A stretch of DNA of 64,000 nucleotides from Phlebotomus papatasi (GCF_024763615.1 NC_077222.1:87978001-88042000); one strand, 5' to 3'. Positions 33,262-45,849 are shown, numbered from the stretch's first letter. Numbers and translations: made by a program. Notes: generated by a model not told the origin, from the sequence alone.

Positions 33262-33666
33262 GTTTAAAATTTAGTACTGCGAAAAAATATTTCATAAAAC
33301 AGTTCGTAAACGTTTGAAAATTTCTACTTGCGACTCACGAAATGCTCATAAAGTGTAGAACCTACAAAGAAGTTCGAAAAATTGTGTACTTTTTTCACAA
33401 ACATTGTTCGAAACAAAATCACCTGACAAGCATTTTTTGTTCTTTTTCAAACATTTGTTCGTAAATGTTTGTAAATACACAGAAAATGTTTGTAAATTTT
33501 TGTCATTTGTTCATAAAGTTTCGTCAGACAAACAAAAATATATGACCAAATGTTTGTAAAAGTTAAAAAAAAATGCTCGCCATGTGATCATTTTACGAAT
33601 TTTGTGTAAAGTACAAACTTTTACGAACTATTTAGTGAATTACGCTTTACGAGCATTTCATAAGTC
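33262..33666. mobile_element. 'TTCGTAAA/TTTACGAA' element, copy 1
   Basis: Dense, mutually inverted repeats of TTCGTAAATGTTTGTAAA-type words. A related block occupies 36046-36690. Confidence 0.5.
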
Positions 33667-35779
33667 CCCAGTTGAAATTCGCTTTGACAGAAATTCAGTT
33701 TGATAAAAAAAAACTCAACTTACAATTCTATTGCATTGCAATAGGAAAGTATCCTGTGGTAAGGAAAACCACAAAAATGCCAAAGTTTTGATATCATATC
33801 ATAATTTTGTCACAAATACATTATTTGATTATGCTTATATAATACTATAAACTAGTTTCCAAAAACCCAAGAAAGAGCATAAAGTTAAATGAGTTAGCTT
33901 TCATTTGCAGAAATAATATTTCAGTTTATTTCTGTTTCAGTTTTGCACGTTTTCCATATCCATTAAAATGGTTAAAATATTCCTCGAAAAGCTAATAATA
34001 ATTTTCCTAAACTGAAATAATCGTTGGTTGGTATTCATGACAGAAAATTTGCAAGTTCTACACCCCCTGAACGTTTTGCATAGAAAAATCATCATGGTGT
34101 CACGAAAAGTCAGGGACGGTGGGCATAAAAAAGCCGGAGGAATTTATTGAGGTCATTTCTCAAGTGTCCCTCTTCGGCTGTTCATCATGTTGCAGATGGT
34201 GCGAGAAACATCTCCGTATCTCCCAAGAGGACACATGGAAGTGATATATTTATAATTTTTGGTTATAATATCTGTGTGACAACTATTTTTAATCACCCAG
34301 TAAAAGTTGAAGAGCCATGAATGAGGGCACTGAAGCGAAACCTTATGGATTTTTCTTCATGGTCACAAAACGCTCCATTCACCCACAAAAAAAACCACAA
34401 AAACCTGATGACATAAAATCGTCAGGATATTTTTGATGATGGCAGATAATAAAATAAGGGGATAAAATAGCGCAGTCACTTTTGTGGGTAACAGAAAAGT
34501 TGTCATTAAAAGTTTAATAATGATGGGGCGGTGTATAAAATGTTCTCATGGATAATAGAGAAAAACATTAGAAGTCACTATTAGTCCTAAGAATTATTGC
34601 AGATTATTTCTCTACTGCCTCTGGTGAACATAATTGATAATCAATAATCAATTGTTGAAAGAAAAAAAGGCCCAATGATTTCAAAAGGAAATATTTCTGC
34701 TATTTTATCACACCTCTCACCTATATTTTCTTGCCCTAAAGTTCCCATGCTATATATAGTCCTTACAGACAACCTCCAACAACACCCAAGGAGGGATCCA
34801 TGAATTTTTAATGGGTTCACATTTACGAATTAGTTTACATATTTGTCGAAAAATCACTTAACAAATTTGCCCCCGATGTTTCACATAAAAGCCGAGGCAG
34901 AGTCGTCCAATGAAATATTCATGGTGTTCTTGAGGAATTATTACCATAATTTTCCAAATACATGGAAATTGATAAATTGACCGGTTGCAGTGTTTTTTGT
35001 GTTATTTTTCTAGGGCCATTAAGGCCATTTGTGCAGAGAGTGGAAAAGGAAACATCTTAGATTCTGTTTAATGATATCCGAATACAGATAGTAGCAAGTG
35101 AACTGAAATTCTCCTAAAGTAATTCTGGAAAACTCATATTGAATGTAAGCACAAGTAGATTTTGATTCTCTAATAGTGTCTTGGATAAAAAGTGATTGGA
35201 ACTCTATTTGCACAAAAAGTAGTTGATATTCGAAGAATTCAAATTCAATTTCGAATTTTCATACTATATTTTCGAACAAGGTGGGGAAAATTTATATCAC
35301 ACTAATAAGCTCGCAAAAGAGTTTCTCAGTGATTATGGAGTAATTAAATAATGGGACAATAACAGTAAGTGTCGTTGTTCTGTTTTTTTCCTCACAATAA
35401 TGTGAAGACCGACATATTTTGGCACTTGAGCACTTCGAAATTCAAACAGGATGAACCTCAGCCACCTTGCGGAATTATCAAAAAGTAAGAAAGTCTCTTT
35501 TTTGGCTTTTCAAATAGATTTTCGAATTTTTCAAGATCTATTTGTGGATAGTAAGATTACTTTAGAAAATATACAATTCGAGTGCTTACAGTTGGATTTT
35601 CTGCAAGAGAAATTACATTCGAAGATTAGATAGAGATTTAGTCAGATAGAAAACCAAACAGCCTTATTAGCTAGGTTTTTCAAACCTTTCTCTGTGAGCA
35701 TACCCATCTTTCCATATAAGTGACCTACGTGTATATGTACGGTCCCGAAATATACAACTAATAAAGGGATTTTCCATCG

Positions 35780-35883
35780 TTTTCATCCCGGAGGTTGAAA
35801 TCGACGCTAAGACGGCAATGGCCGCATGGGGGGGGGGGTGGGAAAAAACAGAGATGACAATAAAATTCAATTCAATTCAATTC
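35780..35883 (+). repeat. Dispersed 'AAGACGGCGGTGG' repeat, diverged
   Basis: CCGGAGGTTGAAATCGACGC then TAAGACGGCAATGGCCGCAT, a G run, and a (AATTC)n tail. Confidence 0.55.
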
Positions 35884-36045
35884 AGATACGTTTAGGAAGC
35901 CAGATTTGGAATTTCTAACAGCTCGAGCATCTATATTGACCGTTTTCATTTCTTGGAGGAGACATTCAAAGTAACGACGATCATAATATTTCTGTCCTAT
36001 TATAAAACCCCTTCATAATAAGTTATTAAGTTCTTTGAAAATTAA

Positions 36046-36690
36046 GAAAAAAATCAGTAAAATTGTTCGTATTTTTTAGTGAATCCCTACTGAGGACTTA
36101 CAAAATGCTTGTAAATCGTAAAACATACTAAAAAGTTCTTAAATGTTTATACTTTCTTCACAAATATTGTATTCTCAAACATTTGTTCGTAAGTGTTCGT
36201 AAACACACAAAAAAAAGTTTGTCAGAAAAAATTCTCATGAAGTGAAGAGGTTACGCACAATGTTTGTGAAAAATTGCAAACTTGAACGAACTTTACAATT
36301 TACGAAATGCTCGTAAATTGGAAAACCCCCTAAAAATTTTGTAAAAGTTCGTACGTTTTCATAAACAATGTTCATAAAATGCTCACTTGACGAACATTTT
36401 TTCTTCATTCATAAACAATTGTTCGCATATTTTTGTTTGTGTGGCAAAATTGTCTAAATAAATGACAAAATTATACGAACAATTTTATGTATTTACAAAT
36501 ATTTACGAACAAATGTTTCTAAAAGAAAAAAAATGCTCGTCAAGTGATCATTTTACGAACATTGTTTGTGAAAAACGTACAAACTTTTACGAATTTTCTT
36601 GTGGGTTATACAATTTGCAAACATTTCGTAACTTGCCAGTAGGAATTCACAAACTTTTACGAACAATTTTAGGAAATATTTTTTTCTGTG
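36046..36690. mobile_element. 'TTCGTAAA/TTTACGAA' element, copy 2
   Basis: Same word set as 33262-33666 (GAACATTGTTTGTGAAAAAC, TTTTACGAACAATTTTA). The 86-residue frame at 36462-36722 is the repeat translated. Confidence 0.5.
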
Positions 36691-36889
36691 TTTATAGTTC
36701 TAAGTTCTACATAATTTTTTAAAGCCTCCGGTGAATTTGCAGTACGAAAATTCGAAATTCTGTTTGAATAATTTAAACTTCAATAGCATATTTGCGTAAC
36801 TGGAAAGCTTATTTACTTTATAGCCGAAACACTTTGCAAATCAAACTTCAGCTGCGAGTACACCGAATTAATAAAATCTCTATCATTTT

Positions 36890-36975
36890 GTCCTGGAGGT
36901 TGTTCTTAACATTAAGGTGGAAATGGACAAAGATGGGTGATTTAAAACAAAGAGATGACAAATAAATCCAAAAAT
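36890..36975 (+). repeat. Degenerate member of the 'AAGACGGCGGTGG' family
   Basis: GTCCTGGAGGTTGTTCTTAA then CATTAAGGTGGAAATGGACA and GAGATGACAAATAAATCC align with the 35.8-kb copy. Confidence 0.45.
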
Positions 36976-37739
36976 ATCAAGTATAAATTGATTCAAACAA
37001 AATTCAAACTTAAAGAAGATCCGAATTTATTACTTATCGGTCTTGATATAAATTTCGCTTCTTAGAGAGAATCTATCGTTACTTTTTAATATACCGTTTA
37101 TATAACTGAGTATTTTGCTATATTTAGAATTGATGTCCACTGAACATTCAAAATTTTCAATTGACTGTTCAGAAATTATATTAATTTCCCGCAGAATAAC
37201 ATTTCTTTTATTTTTGAAATTTCCATATTTACGCAAGTTGAAAACAATAAAATTTTAATATAATAAATTTAATTAATAAAATTTATTTGCAATATTGCGT
37301 TTGTTTGCAATAAAGAAGTTATTTTCAGAGCACAGATTTAAAATATCAATTAATTAATTAATTAAATATTTATATTAAAAATTTAAATTATTTTAATTTG
37401 CATTGTAATAAAATTTTACACTCGAAAATGCTTTTGTTCAATGTTCAAACACTTAAAGCTTTCTGATGAATTCATAAAAATTATGAGCTGTAATACGAAA
37501 AGATATGAAGGATCATAGTCAAGTAATAAAATTTAAAAGAATTATGAATGAATTGAATAAATTGTTTGCAAATAAAAATGAATAAAAATATCCAAATTGC
37601 TTCCTTAAAAACAAATTGAAACGGTTCTATTGCAATCAGATTGATTTTGATAAGAACCAGATAAAGTATTTTAATTTATAGTAATTTATAAGTAAAAATA
37701 GTAAGTATATTAAATATGCTGCTTTTATGTGTCCTTTTA

Positions 37740-38396
37740 AGGGAAGATTTTCAGGCTTTGCACACACTCTGGCTTCGAACACATCATATTTTTCACATAT
37801 TTCTTTCGGTGCCGGCCAAAACCCCGAACGCCAAAATCCCGAAAGACAAAATCCCCAATAAGTCGAAATTCCGAATGGGTCAAAATTCCGAAAAGCTAAA
37901 ATCCCAAATGGATCATAGTCCCGAAAAGCCAAAATCCCAAAAAGCGAAAATCCCGAAAGCCGAAGTCCCGAAAAGCTAAAATCCTGAATGGGCCAAAATT
38001 CCGAAAACCTTAAATCTGGAAAATCCAAAATCACGAAAAGCGAAAATTTCGGAATCCCAAATTTTGAAAAGCCAAAATCCCGAAAACTCAAAATTCGGAA
38101 AAGTCAAAATCCCGAAACCCAAAATTCCGAAAAGACAAAATCCCGGAAAGCCAAGATTCAAAAATTCCGAATGGGTTACAATCCCAAAAAGCCAAAATCC
38201 CGAAAGCCAAAAAAAAGAACCCATTTCTTTAATGAATTTGACTTCTATGGCGATATTAATTAATAGCTTATACCGCTTATACCGCTTATACTATCAAGTC
38301 ACACATTTCCTGAAAAAATGAAGTTAGATACAAGGAATATGAGAAAAATAATGAAGTGTTTGAAGGCTGAGTGTGTGCGAAGCTTCAAAGCCCAAC
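37740..38396. mobile_element. 'TTTCAGGCTTCGCACACA' MITE expanded by a minisatellite
   Basis: Left end GGGAAGATTTTCAGGCTTTG then CACACACTCTGGCTTCGAAC; right end inverted GTGTGTGCGAAGCTTCAAAG. Family members are about 160-205 bp, while this one is ~660 bp because of the repeat at 37806-38215. Confidence 0.7.
37806..38215. repeat. Minisatellite, unit near GCCAAAATCCCGAAAA
   Basis: About 25 imperfect units of 15-18 bp. All the 82-151-residue frames in this interval on both strands are translated repeats (for example the FGILAFRDF-type frame), not genes. Confidence 0.85.
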
Positions 38397-38959
38397 CAAA
38401 CGGAAAACAGTATACTACTCAATCCGCTTTGTCAAATTGTTACCGACTTGAAGCTTAAACGGTACAAGATATCAACACTTGGTCTTTGGTGACCCCCCTC
38501 GGAAAACACATCTTCTAGCACGTTCTTTTACTAAAACCACCTACCACCCCACTCAGGAAAATTATTAAAAAATCCAAAAACCTTGGCAAAATTTAAAAGC
38601 TGACATGTTCGGAAGCCGACCACCTCCCCCTACCTTTAATTAAATATTTAATATGGCAATAAAATATCGTAGTCGCATCGCAATTTCTAATTTACTGGAG
38701 TTTGGAAACATTCAAGCAAACTGAGACTGCAATAGGACTGAAACATTTTATGATGAGATTAAATATTTAATTGCAAGTCAATAATTATTAGGTATTAAAC
38801 ACTCCTCTCAAATATTTAATTGCTAAATTAGAAGCTTCACATGAGAGAAACAAATTTTCTACACTATTAATTTTAGTGGCAACTATAAACTCATTACAGA
38901 TAGCTCCATTGATTTAGAGAAATTAGTTCGTATGATGATTTGTTCAGGATTTGTTACTA

Positions 38960-39010
38960 TAGGGATTGGCTATTAACGCTAAGACGGCGGTAGACGTAAA
39001 AGATACACAT
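38960..39010 (+). repeat. Dispersed 'AAGACGGCGGTGG' repeat, short copy
   Basis: GATTGGCTATTAACGCTAAG then ACGGCGGTAGACGTAAA. The tail is not obvious. Confidence 0.5.
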
Positions 39011-39399
39011 CCTAATTTATGGGAGGGTCGGCATGTTTGTGACACTTTTTTATGTTTTGGTTTACTTCCAAAACTCATAAAAATCATCTATAAATCCTAT
39101 ATAGCGCTTAGTATATTCAGTATTAAACTTTATTAGTGGCTTTCTCATATTTATTTAAATATAATCAAAGAATAATCTCAAACATCCAGGCTCTCCCCTA
39201 TTTCGTATTTCTGAAGCATCTTTATGATTAAATTGTTCTATTTATCTATCCATTGAAGAATTGATTTTTTTTAGTTTTTTAAATCTTCCTATGAACGCTT
39301 TAAATTTTTTTCTTAATTCCGCATTGGATTTAACTGCATAAAAATAAATTTAAATTCTTCCATAACAAAGTTTCAATTAATAAAGCACTTTACTATCCT

Positions 39400-39612
39400 T
39401 AAGGCCGGTTTCAGACTAGAGGTTTAGCCCAGTTCCCGAATGTCTCAAAATCTTAAATAGCGAGCAATTTTATTACTTTTTGAGAGCCTAATAGATCATT
39501 TATCCTTAATAATCCAATCCTAAGTAAATTTTTCCAAAAAAATCGTAATTGATAAAAAAAATTAGAGTAGTTAAGCCATATAGCTAAACCTTAGGTCTGA
39601 AGCCCGTATAAG
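39400..39612. mobile_element. MITE, 'TTTAGCCCAGTTCCCGA' family, intact copy
   Basis: AAGGCCGGTTTCAGACTAGA then GGTTTAGCC at the left; GGCTAAACCTTAGGTCTGAA then GCCCGTATAAG inverted at the right. It serves as reference for the interrupted copies at 12.9 and 13.5 kb. Confidence 0.7.
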
Positions 39613-40752
39613 CATCACTTCAATTGCATCCGTCTGTGTCCACTCCAAAAAGCAGACGTTGAGGATATATTTCTGCTGAGGACTTTAATAAATCCCTGCA
39701 TAAATTTCCAAAGAAGCCATCCCAGTAGCTTTTAAGGTAAAATATGTTTGAGAAAGCTTAAGAAATATTTCAACCCAGCCAGCAAAAGGGGCTTTCCATA
39801 TATTTTCTGTTGAATAATTCTCGATCATAGAGGCACTCTGACATAAGAATTCTGGCCACAAAAAGTCTTCTGAATGGCTTCAAAAAGGCATAGTATCGGC
39901 GGAAAAACATCCACAACTTCCGCTTTGAAGATTGGGCGGTGGGGTGGTTTGTGTTAAAATGAAAATGACGATTATGGGGTTGGAAACATGCAGTTGAGAA
40001 GGGTGCAAAAAACAAACGACCAGCGAAGAGGAGAGATTACGTAACCGCACGACATAGAACTTTGCTATCGATCTAACTTGGCACATTTTTCGACTTTGAG
40101 AGAGTATGGAGAAAATTCAGTGTGATGTTTTTAGCTAGAGAAATGAAATGTCTTGCATCCAGTTGAATGTGAGAAGCTGCAGCATAATTTAAGTTGGGGA
40201 GTTTTTAAATGGAAATTGTGGAGTTTATTTAGTGGATCAGTGAATCGCAAGAAGTTCATTTTGCAGTCTAAACCGGGGCGAAATGGTTCTCTTGGTGAAT
40301 TTTATAGCTGGGGATCTGGTGTTAAATTCCACATCCTGGGGATGCTTAAGGAACATTCCATCCCCTTTGGGAAAATTAAAGTTTTGGGAGATCAACTTCT
40401 CTTGATAGGGAGTGTTTGTTTTTGGGCGGAAATCCGCCTCAAAGTGGTTGCAATTTACATATACAGCACACACAACTACTTTACCAGGCGTCTCCATCTC
40501 CTTTCCGCACCAATTTAATCAGTTTTTCCTACACCTTCCCACCTCTGTTTTATTCATTCCCAGAAAATTTGTGATTTTCACTAAATTCCTCTTTTCCCCC
40601 CTCGTGAAAGTTTCCACAAAAAAAAAAAGATATATATTTTGAGTGAAAGGAAGTGGACAGACACCACGGAGCTGAGTAATTTTCTCCAGGAAATTCCGCA
40701 AAGGAATTCCCTGACAATGAAGCCAACCTTCCCACACTCTGAAGACACTCAC

Positions 40753-40970
40753 GTTATCACACAAGTTCACAACACCGACAAATAAATACGAAATGGGGTG
40801 ACAATTAAACGGAAGAAAAAAACAGAAGGGAAAAGCACACGATGGCCCTTCCGCGGAAGCTCCTACCCTGCCTTTTGGTCCGTCGGCGGGGTCAGGAGGT
40901 ACAAGATTGCGCGAACTCGACACAAAAACTGATCTACAGAACCAATAACAACGACAACGGAGTTTCGACT
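40753..40970 (-). other. Hk: Putative non-coding first exon of Hk short isoform
   Basis: Starts at the predicted initiator A and runs 218 nt without a single ATG on the minus strand to a strong donor, GATAAC|GTGAGTG. It is GC-rich in an AT-rich neighbourhood. An ATG-free leader with a good donor is what a 5' UTR exon should look like. The likely target is the acceptor at 15143. No transcript evidence is available here. Confidence 0.6.
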
Positions 40971-40972
40971 GA
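40938..40972 (-). promoter_or_regulatory. Core promoter: initiator plus DPE
   Basis: On the minus strand TCAGTC (40972-40967) is a perfect match to the fly initiator TCAKTY. Counting its A (40970) as +1, positions +28 to +33 (40943-40938) read GGTTCT, a perfect match to the DPE consensus RGWYVT at its required spacing. No TATA box is seen upstream. Such TATA-less Inr/DPE promoters are common on insect regulatory and neuronal genes. Confidence 0.72.
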
Positions 40973-41479
40973 GACTTGTGCTGATGTTGGAATTGAGATG
41001 GGAAGCCGATTCGTCGCACGCGCCAAAAAGCTCCCAACTTTGGCGGCTTCGTGGGGAAAATTGGTGCGCACGTGTACCTCGAGCTTTTTCGCATTCACAT
41101 CGTTCTATCTCTCTTCCATCCAAACTTAGCTCTTTGTTGGTTGTCGCTTCGGCAACAAGGGGTCAGCAACTTGGTGCTTTTTGCCACATAACAGTAAAAT
41201 TTTCTCACAAAACTTCCAAATTTTCCGGTGCGGTAAGGGGATCACTAATTGCTACCACTCTCAGTATTGATTGAATTAATGCACATGGACTTAAATAAAT
41301 ATTTGGAGGGGTACAAATTGACAAGTTTTGTTAGGGGTGATTGTCTAAAATTAGATATTCCTGAAAAGTAAACATTTTCAGTCAGTTATTGTTATTGGAT
41401 GTGCTTAACGAGTCTTTTTTTATCAATATTTCTTTTTACAAAAAACAGATAGAATTTATGGTAATATGGTAAGATAGGG

Positions 41480-41897
41480 TAGAGTGGAGACATCACTTAT
41501 CAACGTTATATATTTAGGGATAGCTTGAAAAATCCTAAATTTTTACGTAAAACAGATTTCGAAAAATCATAAAATTAGCAGTTTATTGTGTGATTAACAA
41601 TTTTATGATTTTTCGAAATCTGTTTTAGATGAGAATTTAAGAGTCTGACAAGATATCCATAAGTGTATAGGGGAAAGTGGCCTGCTTTTGAATGCGGCAG
41701 CCTATGAATTTTTCAATTTTCCTCTTATGTCTCAAAGCAAAAATTCTATTTTGTGAACTGTAGTTAATACTATTAACTGTTTTCTATTAACTTCAATTAA
41801 CAAAATTGAATTTTAGCTTTGGAAAATAAGAGAAAAATTGAAGCATTCAAAGACAGGCCACTTTCTCCTAGCGTCCATAAGTGATAACTCCACTCTA
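41480..41897. mobile_element. MITE with another MITE inside
   Basis: Outer ends GAGTGGAGACATCACTTAT and ATAAGTGATAACTCCACTC. An internal palindrome ACAGATTTCGAAAAATCATA pairs at 41551/41607. The inner element is at 41668-41870. Confidence 0.65.
41668..41870. mobile_element. Nested MITE, 'GGGGAAAGTGGCCTG' family
   Basis: TAGGGGAAAGTGGCCTGCTT at the left; AGACAGGCCACTTTCTCCTA at the right. Confidence 0.65.
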
Positions 41898-43398
41898 ATT
41901 CTGAATAATGTCTGTTTTGAAATTTTGAGATTTTCTAATTGCTTGAGATGGTCAAAGAGAAATAGAAAACCACGAAGAAGTACACACGACTTTATATTCG
42001 AGAGAACTTTTTCGTTGTTTTTTGTCTTCCGCAACTGTTAAGCAATCTCAGAGTTCCAAATTAGACATCATTTCAAATTGCACCATCTTACCTTATCAAA
42101 AATCGAAAACTTAGTCTGAAAATTTGGAACAAAAAGACCAGATTCACAGGAAAATTGAGAAATTCTGTATTTTCCATTTGCCAAAGCTTTCATGAGCGTT
42201 TCACAGGTTTTAAAGTTCTGAATCGAATAATGATTTGGATTTTTTACAGAACAAGTTTACCATCTACGTATAAAAAATAGAACCGAAGATTATTAGGGTA
42301 CTGAAAAATATTTTAACCCGACTCACATTCAATCAATAAATTTATATCTTTCACCTCAATGCTATAATTTTGGTGGCAAGGCCATATCCCCGAAGTTTCT
42401 TAAAGAATTGCACAAAAGTGGATAGAATAGAAAATTTCAACCCAAAAATAGTCCATTAGGAGCGATAAAGAAAAAATAAATTATAACATTTGTACGTGTA
42501 TATGTTTAGTAGAATGAATTAGTACCATACTTTTCCAATGGAATACTTAATTCGCATAAAACATTTAAAGATTTACTAATAAATTATCCTAAAAGTTTTT
42601 TTTTTCTTTAAACGGTTCAACCATCTGATTTAAGTCTATTAATTTAATAAAACATTGAACAAAAAATAAATTTGGTCAGCAAGAAATTAAATTTGATTAG
42701 AGTTTCAAAATCCTTGAGAAAATATGATTAAAGTTTTAGAAAAGAGAAAATAAGAATGTTTTCACTTTAGCTGCAGCAATCATCCCAAAAGACAAGTTAT
42801 ATAAATTAAACAATTCTTTGGAAATATCTAGGTTTTTTAATAACCAAAATTTAATATTTTACTGCTTTAATTAATTGTTTCCAAATCAGAATAGAGATAA
42901 TTAACCTTTTAAGAATGAGGGCCTTACTGACCGAAAATCAACAATAAAATGAAACCGATGAACAAAATCAATTACGTCTTACATGTAACACTGTAAAATT
43001 CAATAGAGTCTGATTCGGTGTATATTTTGCTTCTGTGGACGATAGGGACAAAAATTTAAATAATTTACCCGGCAATGCCAATAAATGATAATTTTCACTT
43101 AAATGCAAAATATTTTGTATAGTTATTGTACTTTCTAATGCCAAGAGATTTTTGCTTAAAACAATTTGGAAATATAATAAAATAATTAAAAATTATTCAT
43201 CAATACGGTAATCTGAAAATTCGTCATTTTTGAGATTCAATATTTACTATATAGCAAATAATTGGAGATTTGCTAAAAACTGATCCAGATTTTTACAATC
43301 TTCTACTCTACGATTACGCACAAAGATTAGACAGAAATAACTTTCAAAAATAAAAATTTTAAGGTTATTATGGTACTTCTGGGTGATAAAGGATTAAT

Positions 43399-43468
43399 AG
43401 GTTAAGTGGTAGAGTTTCGCTCTTTATTCGAAGTGTATGGGCTTTGAATCCCCTTTAAGTCACCGGGA
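43399..43468 (+). mobile_element. tRNA-like sequence, decayed
   Basis: GGTTAAGTGGTAGAGTTTCGC (box-A-like, shown by its first bases GGTTAAGTGG) and GGGCTTTGAATCCCC (box-B-like). The stems are mismatched. Probably a SINE remnant or tRNA pseudogene. Confidence 0.4.
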
Positions 43469-44751
43469 ATTTTTCTTTGTCATTAAAGGTGTATCTTTTT
43501 GGACATGGGACTAACAACCTTATCCTTGTATAAGAGAGAGTAATAATGAATGTGTAGAAACACTTGTAACAAGGCTAAGTTTAATAAAATATTTGCCAGC
43601 ATAAGTACAATGAATGTTTTAATAGAGTAAATATAATTATTATTCGAAATATAATTTTCATAAATTTTGAATAATTGTGATACATCAATTGACTTACTAA
43701 AAATGAAAATTGTTATTTAATTTTAACAATATTTTAATTGATAAAATTCGATTGAGATATTGATTAAAGCGATGCAATCTTATCAAAATTTATGATGATG
43801 TGTAGACGTGAAATAATTTATTCAATTTCGCAGAAAATATCCTAATTTTATATACATAAGTATATGGAATAAGTCACTGACTCTCATATAAAACACATTT
43901 ATTATTAATTTTAAATAAGCATTCACTGATATTATTATCAAACTTTTACATAGAAAAAAGGCATTTTCTATAATCGAATGACTTTTCAATTTTATGTCTT
44001 TTTTGTGGTGAAAAATTTAATTTTAAGCCTTTTAAAATCAAGATAAATTTTTAATTTCTCATAATTTTTAGGACTCATGCTGTTTGTTAATTTTTTAGTA
44101 CCAATAATGTTTTTCATTAAGCAGTAACGCTAGCAGCTCTTTATGGTTTTTCATCACCGAAATAATGTGTCCTAATATTCAATAGGGGAAAGTGTTTGGA
44201 TTTTGAGCGATCTATACCCTCAATTATTCCAATTGTTTGTTTTTCTTTTTTTATAAAAGTAATTCCATTTGGAATAGATTTCTACAGTAGAATATTATTC
44301 TATAATTGAGACGGAATAATTTTTTTGTTTTGGAAATTGCAGTGTTTAAAGGCTCGCGATAAATCATTTTCGAAGATTGTAGTATTCGGAAGCTATCCGC
44401 TTTTGCCAAATGGATTATATATAAAGTGAAGAAAAACATTTTAATCATTCTTTTTTATTAACAAATGTAATTCCATATATCTACTAATACAAAGTCTGCA
44501 ATTTTTGAATCAGGAATCTTGAATAACTACTGCATTATATCTTAATTAATAAAAAAACATTTTTTGTAAATTAAATATTTGGAATTAACGTGGCATTGCA
44601 CTAAATAGGTAATAATTATACCACATTCCCATATATTTTCTTCCGATATTGCACTAGGAGTATACTAATTTAGTAAAAGTGAAAGTTAGTAAAAGTTATA
44701 TTGTAGAAAAATAATGTAATTCATACTAAAACGGATTTCTAACGGTTTTTA

Positions 44752-45119
44752 TATCAATAAGGTCAAAAACGTAACTTCGGTCCTATTTATGGTCTTCAAT
44801 TTTACTTTATTTTGCCTACATTTCGATCCTAGATGGGATCTTCTTGAGGGCATGAAGGTATCAAGAAGAACGATTGTCAAATTAAGAAAGAAAACTATTT
44901 TTTTGATTTTGCATCTGATTCAGTCTTCAACTGCTGATGGATGAGAGAGTTTTAAGGGTGCAAATTAAAAAAATAGTGTTCTTTGTGAATTTGACAATTT
45001 TTTTTTTGATATTTTGATTCCTTGAAGAAGATCCCATCCAGAATCGAAACGTCGGCAAAATAAAATAAAATTGCAGAGCACAAATTAGACTGAAACTCCA
45101 TCTTTGACTTTATCAATGT
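44752..45119. mobile_element. Foldback MITE
   Basis: Outer ends ATCAATAAGGTCAAAAACG and TGACTTTATCAATGT. Inner inverse pair GATCCTAGATGGGATCTTCT against AGAAGATCCCATCCAGAATC. Confidence 0.65.
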
Positions 45120-45130
45120 AATTTAATCAT

Positions 45131-45284
45131 TTAACCCTTTAGGGACTATTGGGTCACCCGTGACCCAAAAATGAAATTTTTCCTACGGCCTTCTATCTAA
45201 AGTTGTATTTTGCTCTAAAAAGTTAGAAAAAATGAATTTTTTTCTGACCCTCAATTTTTGACTTTCTCGTCCTTAAAGGGTTAA
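45131..45284. mobile_element. MITE, 'TTAACCCTTTAGGGAC' ends
   Basis: TTAACCCTTTAGGGAC at the left; GTCCTTAAAGGGTTAA at the right. GGGTCACCCGTGACCC is an internal palindrome. Confidence 0.65.
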
Positions 45285-45849
45285 GGACAAGAACGAGTGC
45301 GCCACCGGTGTCCTAAAAACAAAAACAATTTTTTGACTATATAAAATTATTTTGCCCTCTAAAATAGTCAGAAAAAATATTTTCGTTTTTGGTACAATGC
45401 TGTCCTAAACAAAATTAATTTTCTATAAGTTCTGAATAGCCTTAATCGGGAACTTAATGTATCTTTAGGTATGAAGAAATCTTGAGTTTGAATCAACTCT
45501 TTATCTGAATCTACTGAAAAATACGGTCTTAAAAATCTCTGACTTTGAACCAGGTCAGAGCATTCTCAATTCTCATACATTTCCGTACAAAAATGTCGTA
45601 CCTATATTTTTTCTTAAGTGGTTTTTTAGTTTTGGTATAAAACCAAAGGCAATCATTTTAAAACTTTTAAAAATTATAGTTTCTAATGTTATGTTATTAG
45701 CACAAAATTTATAATGATTGCACAAAGATAATAATTCCTAAAACCATTATGAAAAGACGTAAAATTCGCAATTTTTTGAATTCTCCTGAAAAATTTTCTA
45801 TCTGTAACACCAGTAAAATTTTAAATTCAATAAAAATATATTCTCTGTA

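Larger units (their letters stand above)
15143..40752. other. Hk: Long 5' intron of Hk short isoform (25.6 kb)
   Basis: No convincing exon on either strand. The contents are mobile elements and simple repeats listed separately. The stretches 18800-20390, 25000-26780, 28800-30600 and 34000-35780 show nothing beyond AT-rich sequence. The 35.0-35.6 kb open frames have no exon boundaries. Confidence 0.55.

Noticed and set aside
37636..38321. Several 80-150-residue open frames rich in FGILAFRDF or PKSQNPEKPK repeats
   Set aside because: They are translations of the CCAAAATCCCGAAA minisatellite on both strands. They are open because the unit lacks stops.
40519..41129. Overlapping frames of 86-191 residues on both strands in the GC-rich patch
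   Set aside because: No family similarity, mutually overlapping, and better explained as promoter and leader-exon sequence with few stops because of its GC content.
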